NCBI GenBank assembly: GCA_018110985.1
Contig: JAGAWT010000031.1
Span: forward strand, 1-64,000
Direction: 5' to 3'
DNA from: Oscillospiraceae bacterium
GTDB lineage: Bacteria > Bacillota > Clostridia > Oscillospirales > Ruminococcaceae
Length of the DNA stretch: 64,000 bases
The notes beneath the pieces are model-generated. The model saw only the letters and a list, made by a program, of their open reading frames with translations, was not told the origin of the DNA and made no database searches. Below, piece by piece: positions 16,723 through 25,639 of the stretch (its first letter is position 1; the number at the start of each line of letters is the position of its first letter). The position numbers were made by a program, and so were the translations under genes.

Positions 16723-19592
16723 CAGGATGTCTTCCTTTTCCTGCCCCGCTTTTTGGGGGCGGGGACGGAACTCAGCATGGGGATAAGGTACTTCCCCGTA
16801 TAGCTTTTCTCACAGGCTGCCACTTCCTCGGGGGTGCCGCAGGCCACTACGGTGCCGCCGCCGTCTCCGCCCTCGGGACCCAGATCTATGATATAGTCCG
16901 CCGACTTTATCACATCCAGGTTGTGCTCTATGACAAGGACGGTGTTACCCCCGTCTGCCAGCTTCTGGAGCACCTCCAGCAGCTTGTGTACATCGGAGGC
17001 GTGCAGGCCCGTGGTAGGCTCATCCAGGATATAGATAGTGCGCCCCGTGGAACGCTTTGAAAGCTCGGCGGCGAGCTTCACCCGCTGCGCCTCGCCTCCG
17101 GAAAGAGTGGTGGCAGGCTGGCCTATCTTTATGTAACCAAGTCCCACATCCTGCAGGGTCAGGAGCTTACGGTGTATCTTAGGCAGGTTCTCAAAGAACT
17201 CTACCCCCTCATCTACGGTCATATCCAGTACATCGTATATGTTCTTTCCCTTGTAGTGCACCTCCAGCGTCTCCCTGTTGTAGCGGTGCCCCTTGCAGAC
17301 ATCGCAGGGAACATAGACATCCGGCAGGAAGTGCATCTCTATGCGTACAATGCCGTCACCCTCGCAGGCTTCGCAGCGTCCTCCCTTTACATTGAAAGAG
17401 AACCTTCCCGCAGTGTAGCCTCTGGCCTTGGCATCGTTGGTCTGTGCAAACAGCTCTCTTATGTCGTTGAAAACTCCCGTGTAGGTGGCAGGGTTCGACC
17501 GTGGGGTGCGCCCTATGGGAGACTGGTCTATGGCAATGACCTTGTCAAGGTACTCCACTCCCTCGCAGGAGGAAAACTCCCCCGGTCTGGTGCGGGCATG
17601 GTTCAGCTTCCCCTGCAGGTATTTGTACATGATGTGGTTCACAAGCGAAGATTTCCCTGAGCCCGAAACTCCGGTGACACAGGTAAAGGTGCCCAGAGGT
17701 ACCGATACATCTATGTTTTTCAGGTTGTTTTCCCTTGCTCCCCTGAAGGTCAGCATCCTGCCGCTTCCCCTGCGCCTTTCTGCTGGAACGGCTATGGCCT
17801 TCTTCCCCGAAAGGTACTGCCCCGTCACGGAACGGTCACAGGAAAGGATATCGTCAAGGGTGCCAGCACAGATGATCTCTCCGCCGTGTACACCCGCCGC
17901 AGGGCCTATGTCCACTATAAAATCCGCAGCCCTGATGGTGTCCTCGTCGTGCTCTACCACTATAAGGGTGTTCCCCAGATCCCTGAGCCTTTTCAGGGTG
18001 GCTATGAGCTTGTCGTTGTCACGCTGGTGCAGGCCTATGGAGGGCTCGTCAAGGATGTAGAGCACTCCCACAAGGGATGAGCCTATCTGGGTGGCAAGGC
18101 GTATACGCTGGGATTCTCCTCCGGAAAGAGTGCCTGCGGGACGGGAAAGGGTAAGGTATTCAAGACCCACGCTTTCAAGGAAGTTGAGCCTGCTGCATAT
18201 CTCCTTTACGATCCTGTCGGCAATGATGCTCTCCCTTTCGGTAAATTCAAGGGATGAGAAAAAGTCCTTGCACTCCTTTACGGAAATATCACAGACTTCG
18301 GCGATGTTCCTGCCCCCAACGGTGACACAGAGCACATCCTTTTTAAGGCGCTTTCCGCCGCATTCGGCGCAGGGCTCATCGGACATATACTGCTCAATAT
18401 CTGCCTTGCTCCATTCGGAGCCCGATTCCCTGTACCGCCTTTCAAGGTTGTTTATAACTCCCTCAAAGGGCTGGGAATATTCCCCGCCGCCGTAGGAGGT
18501 GGTCCTGTGCAGCTTCAGCTTTTCCGTTCCGGTGCCGTAAAGCAGGGCATCCACTGCTTCGGGGCTCCACTTTTCCAGGGGTTCCTTTATGCTGTGGCGG
18601 TACTTCTCCGCCACCCCCTTGAAATACATCATGGCAATGGAATTTGCATCCTTGACCGTCCAGCCGCTGGCTCTTACCGCTCCCTCCTCTATGGAAAGGC
18701 TCATGTCGGGGATCACAAGGGATTCATCCACCTTCTTGAAAACTCCGAGACCCGAACACTTCGGGCAGGCGCCGTAGGGGTTGTTGAAGGAAAACATACG
18801 GGGAGCCAGCTCCTCCATGGAAACACCGTGCTCCGGGCAGGCATAATTCTGGGAAAAGGTCAGATCCTCCCCTCCCACTATGCTGCACACCACGATGCCG
18901 CCCGTAAGGGCAGCGGCAGTCTCTATGCTGTCGGACAGGCGAGTGTTCATTTCCTTTTTTACCACAAGCCTGTCCACCACGATCTCTATGGTGTGCTTTT
19001 TGTTCTTTTCCAGCTTTATGTTTTCCGAAAGATCGTATATGATACCGTCACAGCGGACACGCACATAACCCGACTTTTTGGCACTTTCAAGCTCCTTGGC
19101 GTGTTCGCCCTTGCGCCCTCTGACAATGGGGGCAAGTATCTGTATACGGGTGCCCTCGTCAAGGGAGCAGACCTTGTCCACGATCTGGTCTACGGACTGC
19201 CTGTTTATGACCCTTCCGCACACGGGGCAGTGAGGTACGCCCACTCTTGCAAAAAGGAGCCTGAAATAATCGTATATCTCAGTCACCGTCCCAACGGTGG
19301 AACGGGGGTTCTTGGATGTGGTCTTCTGGTCTATGGATATTGCGGGGGAAAGCCCCTCTATAAGATCCGCATCGGGCTTGTCCATCTGACCGAGAAACAT
19401 TCTGGCATAGGAGGAAAGGCTCTCCACATACCTTCTCTGACCGTCCGCATAAATAGTGTCAAAGGCAAGGGAGGATTTTCCCGAACCCGAAGGTCCCGTC
19501 ATTACTACAAGTTTGTCTCTGGGAATGTCTATATCCACATTTTTCAGGTTGTGTTCTCTGGCACCCCTGATAACGATCTTATCTATGGGCAT
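16722..19592 (-). CDS. uvrA: Excinuclease ABC subunit A
   Basis: 956 residues, standard UvrA length. The damage-recognition ATPase of nucleotide excision repair. Two ABC modules are visible: Walker [11 protein letters not shown] and [10 protein letters not shown], signatures [12 protein letters not shown] and [12 protein letters not shown]. Zinc-binding cysteine pairs are CPVCG, CPKCSG, CAECGG and CEACEG/CDVCKG. GAGG precedes the ATG. It appears monocistronic; no uvrB or uvrC is nearby. The stop codon abuts repeat copy 2. Confidence 0.98.
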   Translation of the reverse strand: MPIDKIVIRGAREHNLKNVDIDIPRDKLVVMTGPSGSGKSSLAFDTIYADGQRRYVESLSSYARMFLGQMDKPDADLIEGLSPAISIDQKTTSKNPRSTVGTVTEIYDYFRLLFARVGVPHCPVCGRVINRQSVDQIVDKVCSLDEGTRIQILAPIVRGRKGEHAKELESAKKSGYVRVRCDGIIYDLSENIKLEKNKKHTIEIVVDRLVVKKEMNTRLSDSIETAAALTGGIVVCSIVGGEDLTFSQNYACPEHGVSMEELAPRMFSFNNPYGACPKCSGLGVFKKVDESLVIPDMSLSIEEGAVRASGWTVKDANSIAMMYFKGVAEKYRHSIKEPLEKWSPEAVDALLYGTGTEKLKLHRTTSYGGGEYSQPFEGVINNLERRYRESGSEWSKADIEQYMSDEPCAECGGKRLKKDVLCVTVGGRNIAEVCDISVKECKDFFSSLEFTERESIIADRIVKEICSRLNFLESVGLEYLTLSRPAGTLSGGESQRIRLATQIGSSLVGVLYILDEPSIGLHQRDNDKLIATLKRLRDLGNTLIVVEHDEDTIRAADFIVDIGPAAGVHGGEIICAGTLDDILSCDRSVTGQYLSGKKAIAVPAERRRGSGRMLTFRGARENNLKNIDVSVPLGTFTCVTGVSGSGKSSLVNHIMYKYLQGKLNHARTRPGEFSSCEGVEYLDKVIAIDQSPIGRTPRSNPATYTGVFNDIRELFAQTNDAKARGYTAGRFSFNVKGGRCEACEGDGIVRIEMHFLPDVYVPCDVCKGHRYNRETLEVHYKGKNIYDVLDMTVDEGVEFFENLPKIHRKLLTLQDVGLGYIKIGQPATTLSGGEAQRVKLAAELSKRSTGRTIYILDEPTTGLHASDVHKLLEVLQKLADGGNTVLVIEHNLDVIKSADYIIDLGPEGGDGGGTVVACGTPEEVAACEKSYTGKYLIPMLSSVPAPKKRGRKRKTS

Positions 19593-19725
19593 ATGATTAT
19601 TACCTCGAAAAAAGCCGGTGTTCAGCGGTCAGTGGTCTGGAAAGGGCTTGTCGGAACAGTGTCTCTCAGATCACACCTTCCGTATGTCCCGGTGTATGCT
19701 GCCGGTCTGCCGTGCTGTAAACTTA

Positions 19726-19874
19726 CAAAAAGGCTTCGATAAAAGACATCATCGGGTGGCTGCCCGCCCTGCGGGTCGACCGCAAAACGATCAGTCTTTA
19801 TATTGCAAGTGGTCGAGCTCTCATGAAAAGGATTCGATGAGAGACATCAACGGGTGCCTGTCGGCGCTGCCGAC
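19726..19874. repeat. Degenerate ~50-bp direct repeat pair between uvrA and radC
   Basis: The stretches starting near 19726 and 19824 align as AAAGGcTTCGATaAaAGACATCA-type sequence followed by CGGGTG.CTG.C.GC.CTGC. Most differences are single substitutions and the copies are about 98 bp apart. The 288-bp gap (19593-19880) holds nothing else I can identify. It could be a duplicated remnant of coding or repeat sequence. Confidence 0.5.
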
Positions 19875-19880
19875 CGGGCA

Positions 19881-20687
19881 CTAATCGAAGAGGGTAAGGT
19901 CTCCGCCGTCCCGCATGGAATAGACGGACGATGAACCGATGATGATGTGATCCATAAGACTGACATCGACCGCAGAAAGGACAGCGGAGATCTTCCTTGT
20001 CAGGACGATATCATCCTCGGAGGGGTTGGGGGATGCACCGGGATGGTTGTGAGCAAGGGCGCACATGGCACAGCCCGTATCAAGCACCATGGAAAGCATT
20101 TTCTTCATCTCGACCGAGGTGCCGCTGCTGACATCGGCGATGCGCAGGAGGCGCAGGGAGCTGTCAAAGCAGGCAAAGGTGAATTTACTGCCGCCGCAGC
20201 CCACAAAATAAGGCCTGAAAAGAGTGCAGAGAGAGGCGGTGGTGCTGTATACCGTACCACGCTGTTCCTCGGTGTAGTACACGCCTATGAGGGGCGGGAT
20301 GAGCTTGAAGAGCATGGCAGCATTCTCCGTGATGCCCTCCACCTCGCACAGCCTTGAAACAGGGGCATCAAAAACTCCGGCAATACTGCCGAATCTCCGC
20401 AGAAGAGCATAGGCGACCGGCTTTGTGTCCCTCCTGGGAAGGGCATAGAAGAGCAGCATCTCAAGTATCTCATGGGGAGCAAAGCCCTCAAGCCCGGTTT
20501 CAAAGAAACGATCCCTGACCCTTGCCCTGTGCCCTTTTGAATTGGACGGCACTATCTTTGCGGGAGCAGGCTCCGTCCTTGAAAGGGCGATCTCTTCCCC
20601 TCTTTCGTCTATCTGCCTGGAAAGCTCGTCATCCATAACAGAGAGGATATCCTCTTCAAAAGAGTTGTCCGAACGATAATTATCCAT
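19881..20687 (-). CDS. radC: RadC/MPN(JAB)-domain protein
   Basis: 268 residues. An N-terminal helix-hairpin-helix-like region is followed by an MPN domain with the JAMM metal-binding motif HNHPGASPNPSEDD and a conserved C-terminal DHIIIGSSSVYSMRDGG. Despite the gene name, the family's role in DNA repair is unproven. The frame extends to 20756, but GGAG sits 5 nt before ATG 20687. The mature N-terminus is longer and more acidic than in many RadC proteins. Confidence 0.9.
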   Translation of the reverse strand: MDNYRSDNSFEEDILSVMDDELSRQIDERGEEIALSRTEPAPAKIVPSNSKGHRARVRDRFFETGLEGFAPHEILEMLLFYALPRRDTKPVAYALLRRFGSIAGVFDAPVSRLCEVEGITENAAMLFKLIPPLIGVYYTEEQRGTVYSTTASLCTLFRPYFVGCGGSKFTFACFDSSLRLLRIADVSSGTSVEMKKMLSMVLDTGCAMCALAHNHPGASPNPSEDDIVLTRKISAVLSAVDVSLMDHIIIGSSSVYSMRDGGDLTLFD

Positions 20688-20715
20688 AGTATCTCCAAGT
20701 ATACATATATAGTTT

Positions 20716-20744
20716 ATGATACCATATTTCCGGCGCTTACTCAA
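20716..20744 (-). promoter_or_regulatory. Probable promoter of radC
   Basis: Minus-strand TTGAGT (20744-20739) and TATCAT (20721-20716) with a 17-bp spacer, about 29 bp before the chosen radC start. Both boxes depart from consensus at one or two bases. Confidence 0.6.
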
Positions 20745-20811
20745 TAGGGTTTTCAAAAACTCGTCACATTGTACAAATTATTTCCCGTTGGCCATGCAAT
20801 ATTGAGCAAAT

Positions 20812-20833
20812 AGGCTGCCCCGCAGGACAGCCT
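20812..20833 (-). terminator. Probable terminator of the pyk-glycosyltransferase unit
   Basis: AGGCTG (20812-20817) pairs with CAGCCT (20828-20833), with additional inner G-C pairs. It starts 5 nt past the glycosyltransferase stop on the minus strand. The T-tract is weak. Confidence 0.5.
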
Positions 20834-20837
20834 GATC

Positions 20838-21785
20838 TCAGCCAAGATATTTGTCGATGATAAAACGAGGACGATGCTTGCTCTCACCGTAGATCTTCCC
20901 GATGTATTCCCCTATGATACCGATGCACACCGTCTGCACACCGCCTATGAACCACACCGAGCACATAATGGAGGGCCAGCCCGCATCCGCATTCCCCGTG
21001 TAATGATCCACTATGGCCTTGACAAGGAAGATAAGGGCTATGAACGCCATGATGAAGCCTACCCCCGTTATCATTTTCAGGGGCTTCACCGAAAAGGATG
21101 TGATGCCGTCTATGGCAAAGGCTATCATCTTTTTCAGGGGATACTTGCTTTCCCCCGCAAAGCGCTCACCCCTGTCGTAGTACACCTTGTCGGACTTGAA
21201 GCCCACAAGGGTCACCACTCCCCTTAAAAAGAGGTTCACCTCGGAAAACTCCAGCAGAGCCTGTGCAGCCCGCTTCGACAGCAGCCTGTAATCCGCATGG
21301 TCGTAGACGATGTCCGCTCCCATCAGCTTCATGAAACGGTAAAAGCCTCTTGCGGTGCTGCGCTTGAAGAAAGTGTCGGTCTTGCGGGCGTTCCTCACAC
21401 CGTAGACGACCTCACAGCCTTCGTTGTTGTACTTGTCAAGCATCTCGTCCACGGCGTTGATATCATCCTGCAGATCCGCATCCATGGATATTATGGCATC
21501 GGCGTGCTTTGCCGCCTCCGTTATGCCCGCAAGCAGGGCATTCTGGTGCCCTCTGTTTCGGGAAAGGCACAGCCCCGTGAAGATCTCGCTGTTTTCCTCG
21601 TGAAGAGAGCATATGATCTCCCATGTGTTGTCCTTGGAGCCGTCATTGACGAACATTATGCGGACACTTTCGGCTCTGCCCTCCGAAATGAGGCTTTCAG
21701 CCTTTTCTGCCAGCCTTTTTGAAGTCTCCGGCAGCACTTCCTTTTCATTGTAGCAGGGAACTACTATATAAACAACAGGGAGCAT
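20838..21785 (-). CDS. Family 2 glycosyltransferase (polyprenyl-phosphate glycosyltransferase type)
   Basis: 315 residues. GT-A fold with VVPCYNE at the N-terminus, the VNDGSKD nucleotide-binding motif, the metal-binding DADLQDD, and the family segment ADYRLLSKRAAQAL. Two C-terminal hydrophobic spans (about 235-260 and 275-300) resemble GtrB/DPM1-type enzymes that load a sugar onto polyprenyl phosphate at the cytoplasmic membrane face. Donor sugar is unknown. AGAGGTG precedes the ATG. It follows pyk by 13 nt and is likely co-transcribed. Confidence 0.9.
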   Translation of the reverse strand: MLPVVYIVVPCYNEKEVLPETSKRLAEKAESLISEGRAESVRIMFVNDGSKDNTWEIICSLHEENSEIFTGLCLSRNRGHQNALLAGITEAAKHADAIISMDADLQDDINAVDEMLDKYNNEGCEVVYGVRNARKTDTFFKRSTARGFYRFMKLMGADIVYDHADYRLLSKRAAQALLEFSEVNLFLRGVVTLVGFKSDKVYYDRGERFAGESKYPLKKMIAFAIDGITSFSVKPLKMITGVGFIMAFIALIFLVKAIVDHYTGNADAGWPSIMCSVWFIGGVQTVCIGIIGEYIGKIYGESKHRPRFIIDKYLG

Positions 21786-21798
21786 GAAAACACCTCTT

Positions 21799-23217
21799 TT
21801 ACCTGACTTCCACTACCTTCAGCATATTTGTGAGACCTGCCACCCCAAGGGGTATGCCTGCGGTGATGACGGTTATGTCTCCGGGCTTCAGGAGCCCGGC
21901 ATTGACCGCCGCCTCTATGGCTCCGTCAAGGAGCTCGTCGGTGGTCTTCTTTTCACCCATGATGAGAGGCACCACGCCCCATGAAAGGTTCATCTGCCGC
22001 TGTACCCTGCGGTCGGGGGTAACACCTATGATAGGACAGGCAGGGCGGAACTTGGAAAGCATCTTTGCGGTATTTCCCGACTTTGTCACAGTTATGACAG
22101 CCTTTGCGCCCAGGTCGTGGGCTGTGGTGCAGGCAGCGTGGGAAATGGCGTTGGTGATGTGCTTGTCACCGTCGTCGTTGCGGTTCTTGAAACGGTTGAT
22201 GTAGTTTATGTCCCTCTCCGTGGTCTCCGCAATGAGAGCCATGGTGCGCACAGCCTCCACAGGGTGCTTTCCTGCGGCAGTCTCCCCGGACAGCATTATG
22301 GCGGAAGTGCCGTCGTAGATGGCATTTGCCACGTCCGTCATTTCAGCTCTTGTGGGGCGGATGTTGGTTATCATGGATTCCAGCATCTGGGTGGCTGTGA
22401 TGACCTGCTTTCCTGCGTTATATCCTTTTCTGATAAGGCTTTTCTGGATAGCGGGTATCTGCTCGAAGGGTATCTCAACGCCCATGTCTCCCCTTGCCAC
22501 CATTATGCCGTCGGATTCACGGAGTATCTCATCTATGTTGTCCACACCGTCACGGTTCTCTATTTTGGCGATGATGCGGGGCGCAGACCAGCCGAGGGAT
22601 TTGATGAACTTTTTCAGATACGCCACATCCGCACCGGAACGCACAAAGGAGGCGGCTATAAAGTCGTAGCCTATCTTTGCACCGAATTCAAGGTCGCTCA
22701 TGTCCTTTTCCGAAAGGTAGGGCATGGAAAGCTCCACTCCGGGGACATTTATGCCCTTTCTGTCGCTTACCTTCCCTCCGTGGACGACGGTAGTGCGGAT
22801 ATCATGACCGCTGACATCCTCCACTCTCAGCTCCACTGCGCCGTCATTTATAAGTATGGCGGTGCCCTTTGTCACATCCTCCGGCAGTCCCTTGAATGAA
22901 ATGCCCGCTCTTTTCTCGTCGCAGGGCACATCATCGGTGGTGAGTATGTACTCATCCCCGTCATGAAGCTCCACAGGGCCTTTCTCAAAAACACCCAGCC
23001 TTATCTCGGGGCCCTTGGTGTCAAGGAGAGTAGCCACAGGCAGACCCAGTTCTTCCCTTATGCGCACCACCTGTTCAAAGCGGCGCTTGTGTTCCTCATA
23101 GGTACCGTGGGAAAAATTGAATCTTGCAACATTCATCCCGTCAAGCATCATGCGGCGCAGTATGTCGTCATTGTCCGTAGAAGGACCCATGGTGCAGATT
23201 ATCTTTGTCTTACGCAT
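21799..23217 (-). CDS. pyk: Pyruvate kinase
   Basis: 472 residues. Catalyses PEP + ADP to pyruvate + ATP in glycolysis. Visible motifs are the N-terminal RKTKIICTMGPST, VARFNFSHG, LLDTKGPEIR, and the active-site region IIAKIENRDGVDNIDEIL followed by MVARGDMGVEIP and TATQMLESMI. It lacks the extra C-terminal PEP-utiliser-like domain found in the longer Bacillus-type enzyme. A GGAG-containing leader precedes the ATG. Confidence 0.97.
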   Translation of the reverse strand: MRKTKIICTMGPSTDNDDILRRMMLDGMNVARFNFSHGTYEEHKRRFEQVVRIREELGLPVATLLDTKGPEIRLGVFEKGPVELHDGDEYILTTDDVPCDEKRAGISFKGLPEDVTKGTAILINDGAVELRVEDVSGHDIRTTVVHGGKVSDRKGINVPGVELSMPYLSEKDMSDLEFGAKIGYDFIAASFVRSGADVAYLKKFIKSLGWSAPRIIAKIENRDGVDNIDEILRESDGIMVARGDMGVEIPFEQIPAIQKSLIRKGYNAGKQVITATQMLESMITNIRPTRAEMTDVANAIYDGTSAIMLSGETAAGKHPVEAVRTMALIAETTERDINYINRFKNRNDDGDKHITNAISHAACTTAHDLGAKAVITVTKSGNTAKMLSKFRPACPIIGVTPDRRVQRQMNLSWGVVPLIMGEKKTTDELLDGAIEAAVNAGLLKPGDITVITAGIPLGVAGLTNMLKVVEVR

Positions 23218-23264
23218 TTTAATTCTTCAACTCCGTATCGTATATAACAGGCACTGCCCGTATT

Positions 23265-23292
23265 ATACTGATCCTTCCTCAGAGATCAGTAT
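23265..23292. repeat. 28-bp internally deleted derivative of the 105-bp repeat
   Basis: The left end ATACTGATCCTTCCTC is fused directly to the right end AGAGATCAGTAT, with the entire core missing. The terminal 9 bp on each side are perfect inverted repeats. It lies between the ArsP-like permease 3' end and pyk. Confidence 0.85.
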
Positions 23293-23305
23293 TACACAAG
23301 TTTTT

Positions 23306-24214
23306 TCACACTATCATATCTGTCACAAGCCCCGTGAGCAGTGCGAAAAGCATCACAAAGACCATGTATATGATGAAGTTCCTGTTTCCGAGAACTATCT
23401 TCAGCGCTCCCAGATTCGTTATCTTTGTGGCAGGACCCGTCACCATGAAGGCGGCTGCACTGCCCATGCTCATCCCCTGTGAGAGCCATTCCCTCAGGAG
23501 AGGTATGGTACCGCCCCCGCAGGCATAAAGCGGCACTCCCACGGTAGCCGCCATGAACACGCCGAAGGTCTCGTTCCCGCCGAATATCCTCGTCATAAGT
23601 GAAGAGGGCACATATCTCTGAAAAAGGGCTGAGAGCAGTATGCCGAAGGCAAAGTAAAGCCCCGTGGCTCTGACGTTCCTGTACAGGTTTTTCAGAAAGC
23701 GCAGAAGCAGGTTCGGGTCTGTGTCACGGCTTTTCGGCTCATCAAAGCTGCCGAAGCTGAAATATCCCTTTTTCCCGCACAGAAAATGCACCAGGAGCCC
23801 TGCAGCCATACCGCACACAAAGCAGGAGACTATACGCACGGCAAGTGCGGTAGTCCCCAGTGCTGCGCTGTAAATGATAAGCTGTGGGTTAAGGAGGATG
23901 GAGCTCATCATAAAAGCTGCCAGCCAGTCATCCTTCACGCCGCTCCTTGAAAAGGATGCGGCTATGGGTATGGTACCGTACATACACAGAGGCGAGGCGA
24001 TGCCCAGAGCGGATGCCGCCGCTATGCCCAGTATGCCTGAGCTCGTGTCAAGCTCTCTCATGGCGCTGTGTATCCTGTCCTTCATAAAGACGGATACCAG
24101 GGAGCCGATGACCATTCCCAGTATCCAGTATACAAAGATCTGTGAGAGCTGCACGGTAAAATAGTACCATATAAAGGCAAGCTCCGTTTTCAGTGTATCA
24201 AGCAAGGGGCTCAT
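23306..24214 (-). CDS. ArsP/DUF318-type permease
   Basis: 302 residues, about eight hydrophobic segments. It has the duplicated family signatures SPLCMYGTIPIAAS and VPLYACGGGTIPLL and the motif TGPATKITNLGAL. Members of this permease family include ArsP, an exporter of trivalent organoarsenicals, but many are uncharacterised; arsenic is not implied by this neighbourhood, which has no ars regulator. The start overlaps the DUF362 stop by 4 bp (ATGA), indicating translational coupling. Confidence 0.85.
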   Translation of the reverse strand: MSPLLDTLKTELAFIWYYFTVQLSQIFVYWILGMVIGSLVSVFMKDRIHSAMRELDTSSGILGIAAASALGIASPLCMYGTIPIAASFSRSGVKDDWLAAFMMSSILLNPQLIIYSAALGTTALAVRIVSCFVCGMAAGLLVHFLCGKKGYFSFGSFDEPKSRDTDPNLLLRFLKNLYRNVRATGLYFAFGILLSALFQRYVPSSLMTRIFGGNETFGVFMAATVGVPLYACGGGTIPLLREWLSQGMSMGSAAAFMVTGPATKITNLGALKIVLGNRNFIIYMVFVMLFALLTGLVTDMIV

Positions 24215-25266
24215 TCCTTTTCAAGGTCAAGGCTCACAAGCTCATATGCCCTGTTGCCCAGACCTATCTCCTCTGCGTGGGTGAGGATGTGCAGACCGTT
24301 TTTCTCCTCTATGCGTGTCTTCATGGATGCGCTGTCCGCAGCCTTGTATATAAGATCCACACACGCCTGATCCAGCGCCACCGGATCCGTGGAGGAAAGG
24401 ATGCCTATGTCGTGCATATCTACCGGTGCGGGGGAGGAAACACAGTCACAATCCACGGAGATGCGGTTCATGACGCTTATGTAGAGCATTTTCTCCCCGT
24501 GACCCTCATAATCGGAAACAGATTTGGCAGCCTCCGCCATGGAGCTCAGGAAAACATTCTGGTTGGTAAGTACGGCGGACATATCTATGGGCGGTGTCTT
24601 GAAAACTCCGCCGCTGTGTATGCGCACCTTTCCCTCTCTTGAAGCTATGCCGATGGAGATATTCTTCAGCGCACCGCCGAAGCCGCCCATGGGGTGCCCC
24701 TTGAAGTGGGACAGCACCAGAACGGAATCATAGTCTGCCAGGTTTTTCCCTACCCAGTTTTCCTTCAGGTAGGTGCCGCCCTCCACGGGGAGCACCATGT
24801 AGCCGTCCCTGTCCATTATGTCCACTTCGGCTATATCCGTAAAGCCGTGTTCCTTTGCCACCTGCATATGGACTTCCGTCTCCGCACGCTTTGAGCCGCC
24901 GTAGGCGGTGTTGCACTCTATAATGGTGCCGTCCACGCTCTGCACCAGGTCTTTTATAAGGTCGGGAGAAAGGTAGTTGGGGTTCCCCGCTTCACCTGTG
25001 GAGAGCTTTACTCCCACCTTTCCCGGCAGCACGCGTCCCGGCGCCTCATATGCCTTCATAAGCCCTTCGGGGCTTATATCCGTGGTGTAGTAAACGGTGG
25101 AATATCCCCCGTATTCCCTGCCTTCCCTCTCCATATCATGTATGTTGTAGGGCTTGTAGGTCTCCGGCTCATACCTCATATGAAGTGAATATGCCACGCC
25201 GCAGGCGGCTGTAAGTGCTGCCAGAGCACCCAACACCACCCCAATGGTCTTCGTGCTTTTTTTCAT
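24211..25266 (-). CDS. DUF362-domain membrane-anchored protein
   Basis: About 351 residues. An N-terminal uncleaved anchor or signal (about 6-26) is followed by a DUF362 domain with VGVKLSTGE, an NTAYGG.R segment, LSHFKGHPMGGFGGALKNI, and the closing TDPVALDQACVDLI. Biochemical function is unknown; related proteins are often redox-associated. ATG 25266 is selected over 25296 because GGAG lies 6 nt upstream of it. It is coupled to the ArsP-like permease. The 290-bp heptamer cluster lies directly upstream. Confidence 0.83.
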   Translation of the reverse strand: MKKSTKTIGVVLGALAALTAACGVAYSLHMRYEPETYKPYNIHDMEREGREYGGYSTVYYTTDISPEGLMKAYEAPGRVLPGKVGVKLSTGEAGNPNYLSPDLIKDLVQSVDGTIIECNTAYGGSKRAETEVHMQVAKEHGFTDIAEVDIMDRDGYMVLPVEGGTYLKENWVGKNLADYDSVLVLSHFKGHPMGGFGGALKNISIGIASREGKVRIHSGGVFKTPPIDMSAVLTNQNVFLSSMAEAAKSVSDYEGHGEKMLYISVMNRISVDCDCVSSPAPVDMHDIGILSSTDPVALDQACVDLIYKAADSASMKTRIEEKNGLHILTHAEEIGLGNRAYELVSLDLEKE

Positions 25267-25345
25267 CCTTATCTCCTTTTTCCGCTTTTCCCACACCGGG
25301 ACAGACGGATCCGTTTCCTATGTGCGGCAGATCCCCTTCGTTTTT

Positions 25346-25635
25346 TACCACAATTTTTGATTTTTACCACAGCTTTTCCCGCTCCTGTAAAGGCTTTGAG
25401 GGGAATGTGGTAAAATTTCCGATAAAAACTCTTATATCTTTCTTTTTTTATTTTTTCTTTAAGTAAGAAAAAAACAATAAATAATTACCACATTACACTG
25501 ACAACCCGCATCATGAAGCCAAAAACAGTGTGGTAAAATTCGTTTTGGGTCTTACCACATATTTTCCGAAAGCCGCTATACATCGGGCTTTGAGTGTGGT
25601 AAAATTCGTGACCTGTTTTTACCACATTTACCACA
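25346..25635. repeat. Cluster of nine TACCACA / TGTGGTA heptamers
   Basis: TACCACA at 25346, 25365, 25486, 25553, 25620 and 25629. TGTGGTA at 25406, 25529 and 25595. Most sit in an extended TTTTACCACA context. The cluster contains three inverted pairs (25406/25486, 25529/25553, 25595/25620) able to form hairpins; two of the left arms read TGTGGTAAAATTCG identically. It fills the gap between mgtE2 and the DUF362 gene. Function unknown: operator array, attenuator set or structural repeat. Confidence 0.85.
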
Positions 25636-25639
25636 TCCC

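Noticed and set aside
19618..19884. 88-codon ORF between uvrA and radC
   Set aside because: No ribosome-binding site or family features; it runs through the diverged direct repeat.
23306..24214. Assigning the permease firmly as arsenical exporter arsP
   Set aside because: The family includes many uncharacterised members and no ars regulator or other arsenic gene is nearby.
25346..25635. Heptamer cluster as DnaA boxes or an origin
   Set aside because: Nine-mers read TTTACCACA, not TTATCCACA; no dnaA, dnaN or AT-rich unwinding region of the usual kind is adjacent.
25346..25635. Heptamer cluster as a CRISPR array
   Set aside because: Units are only about 10 bp, mixed in orientation, and irregularly spaced; no cas genes.
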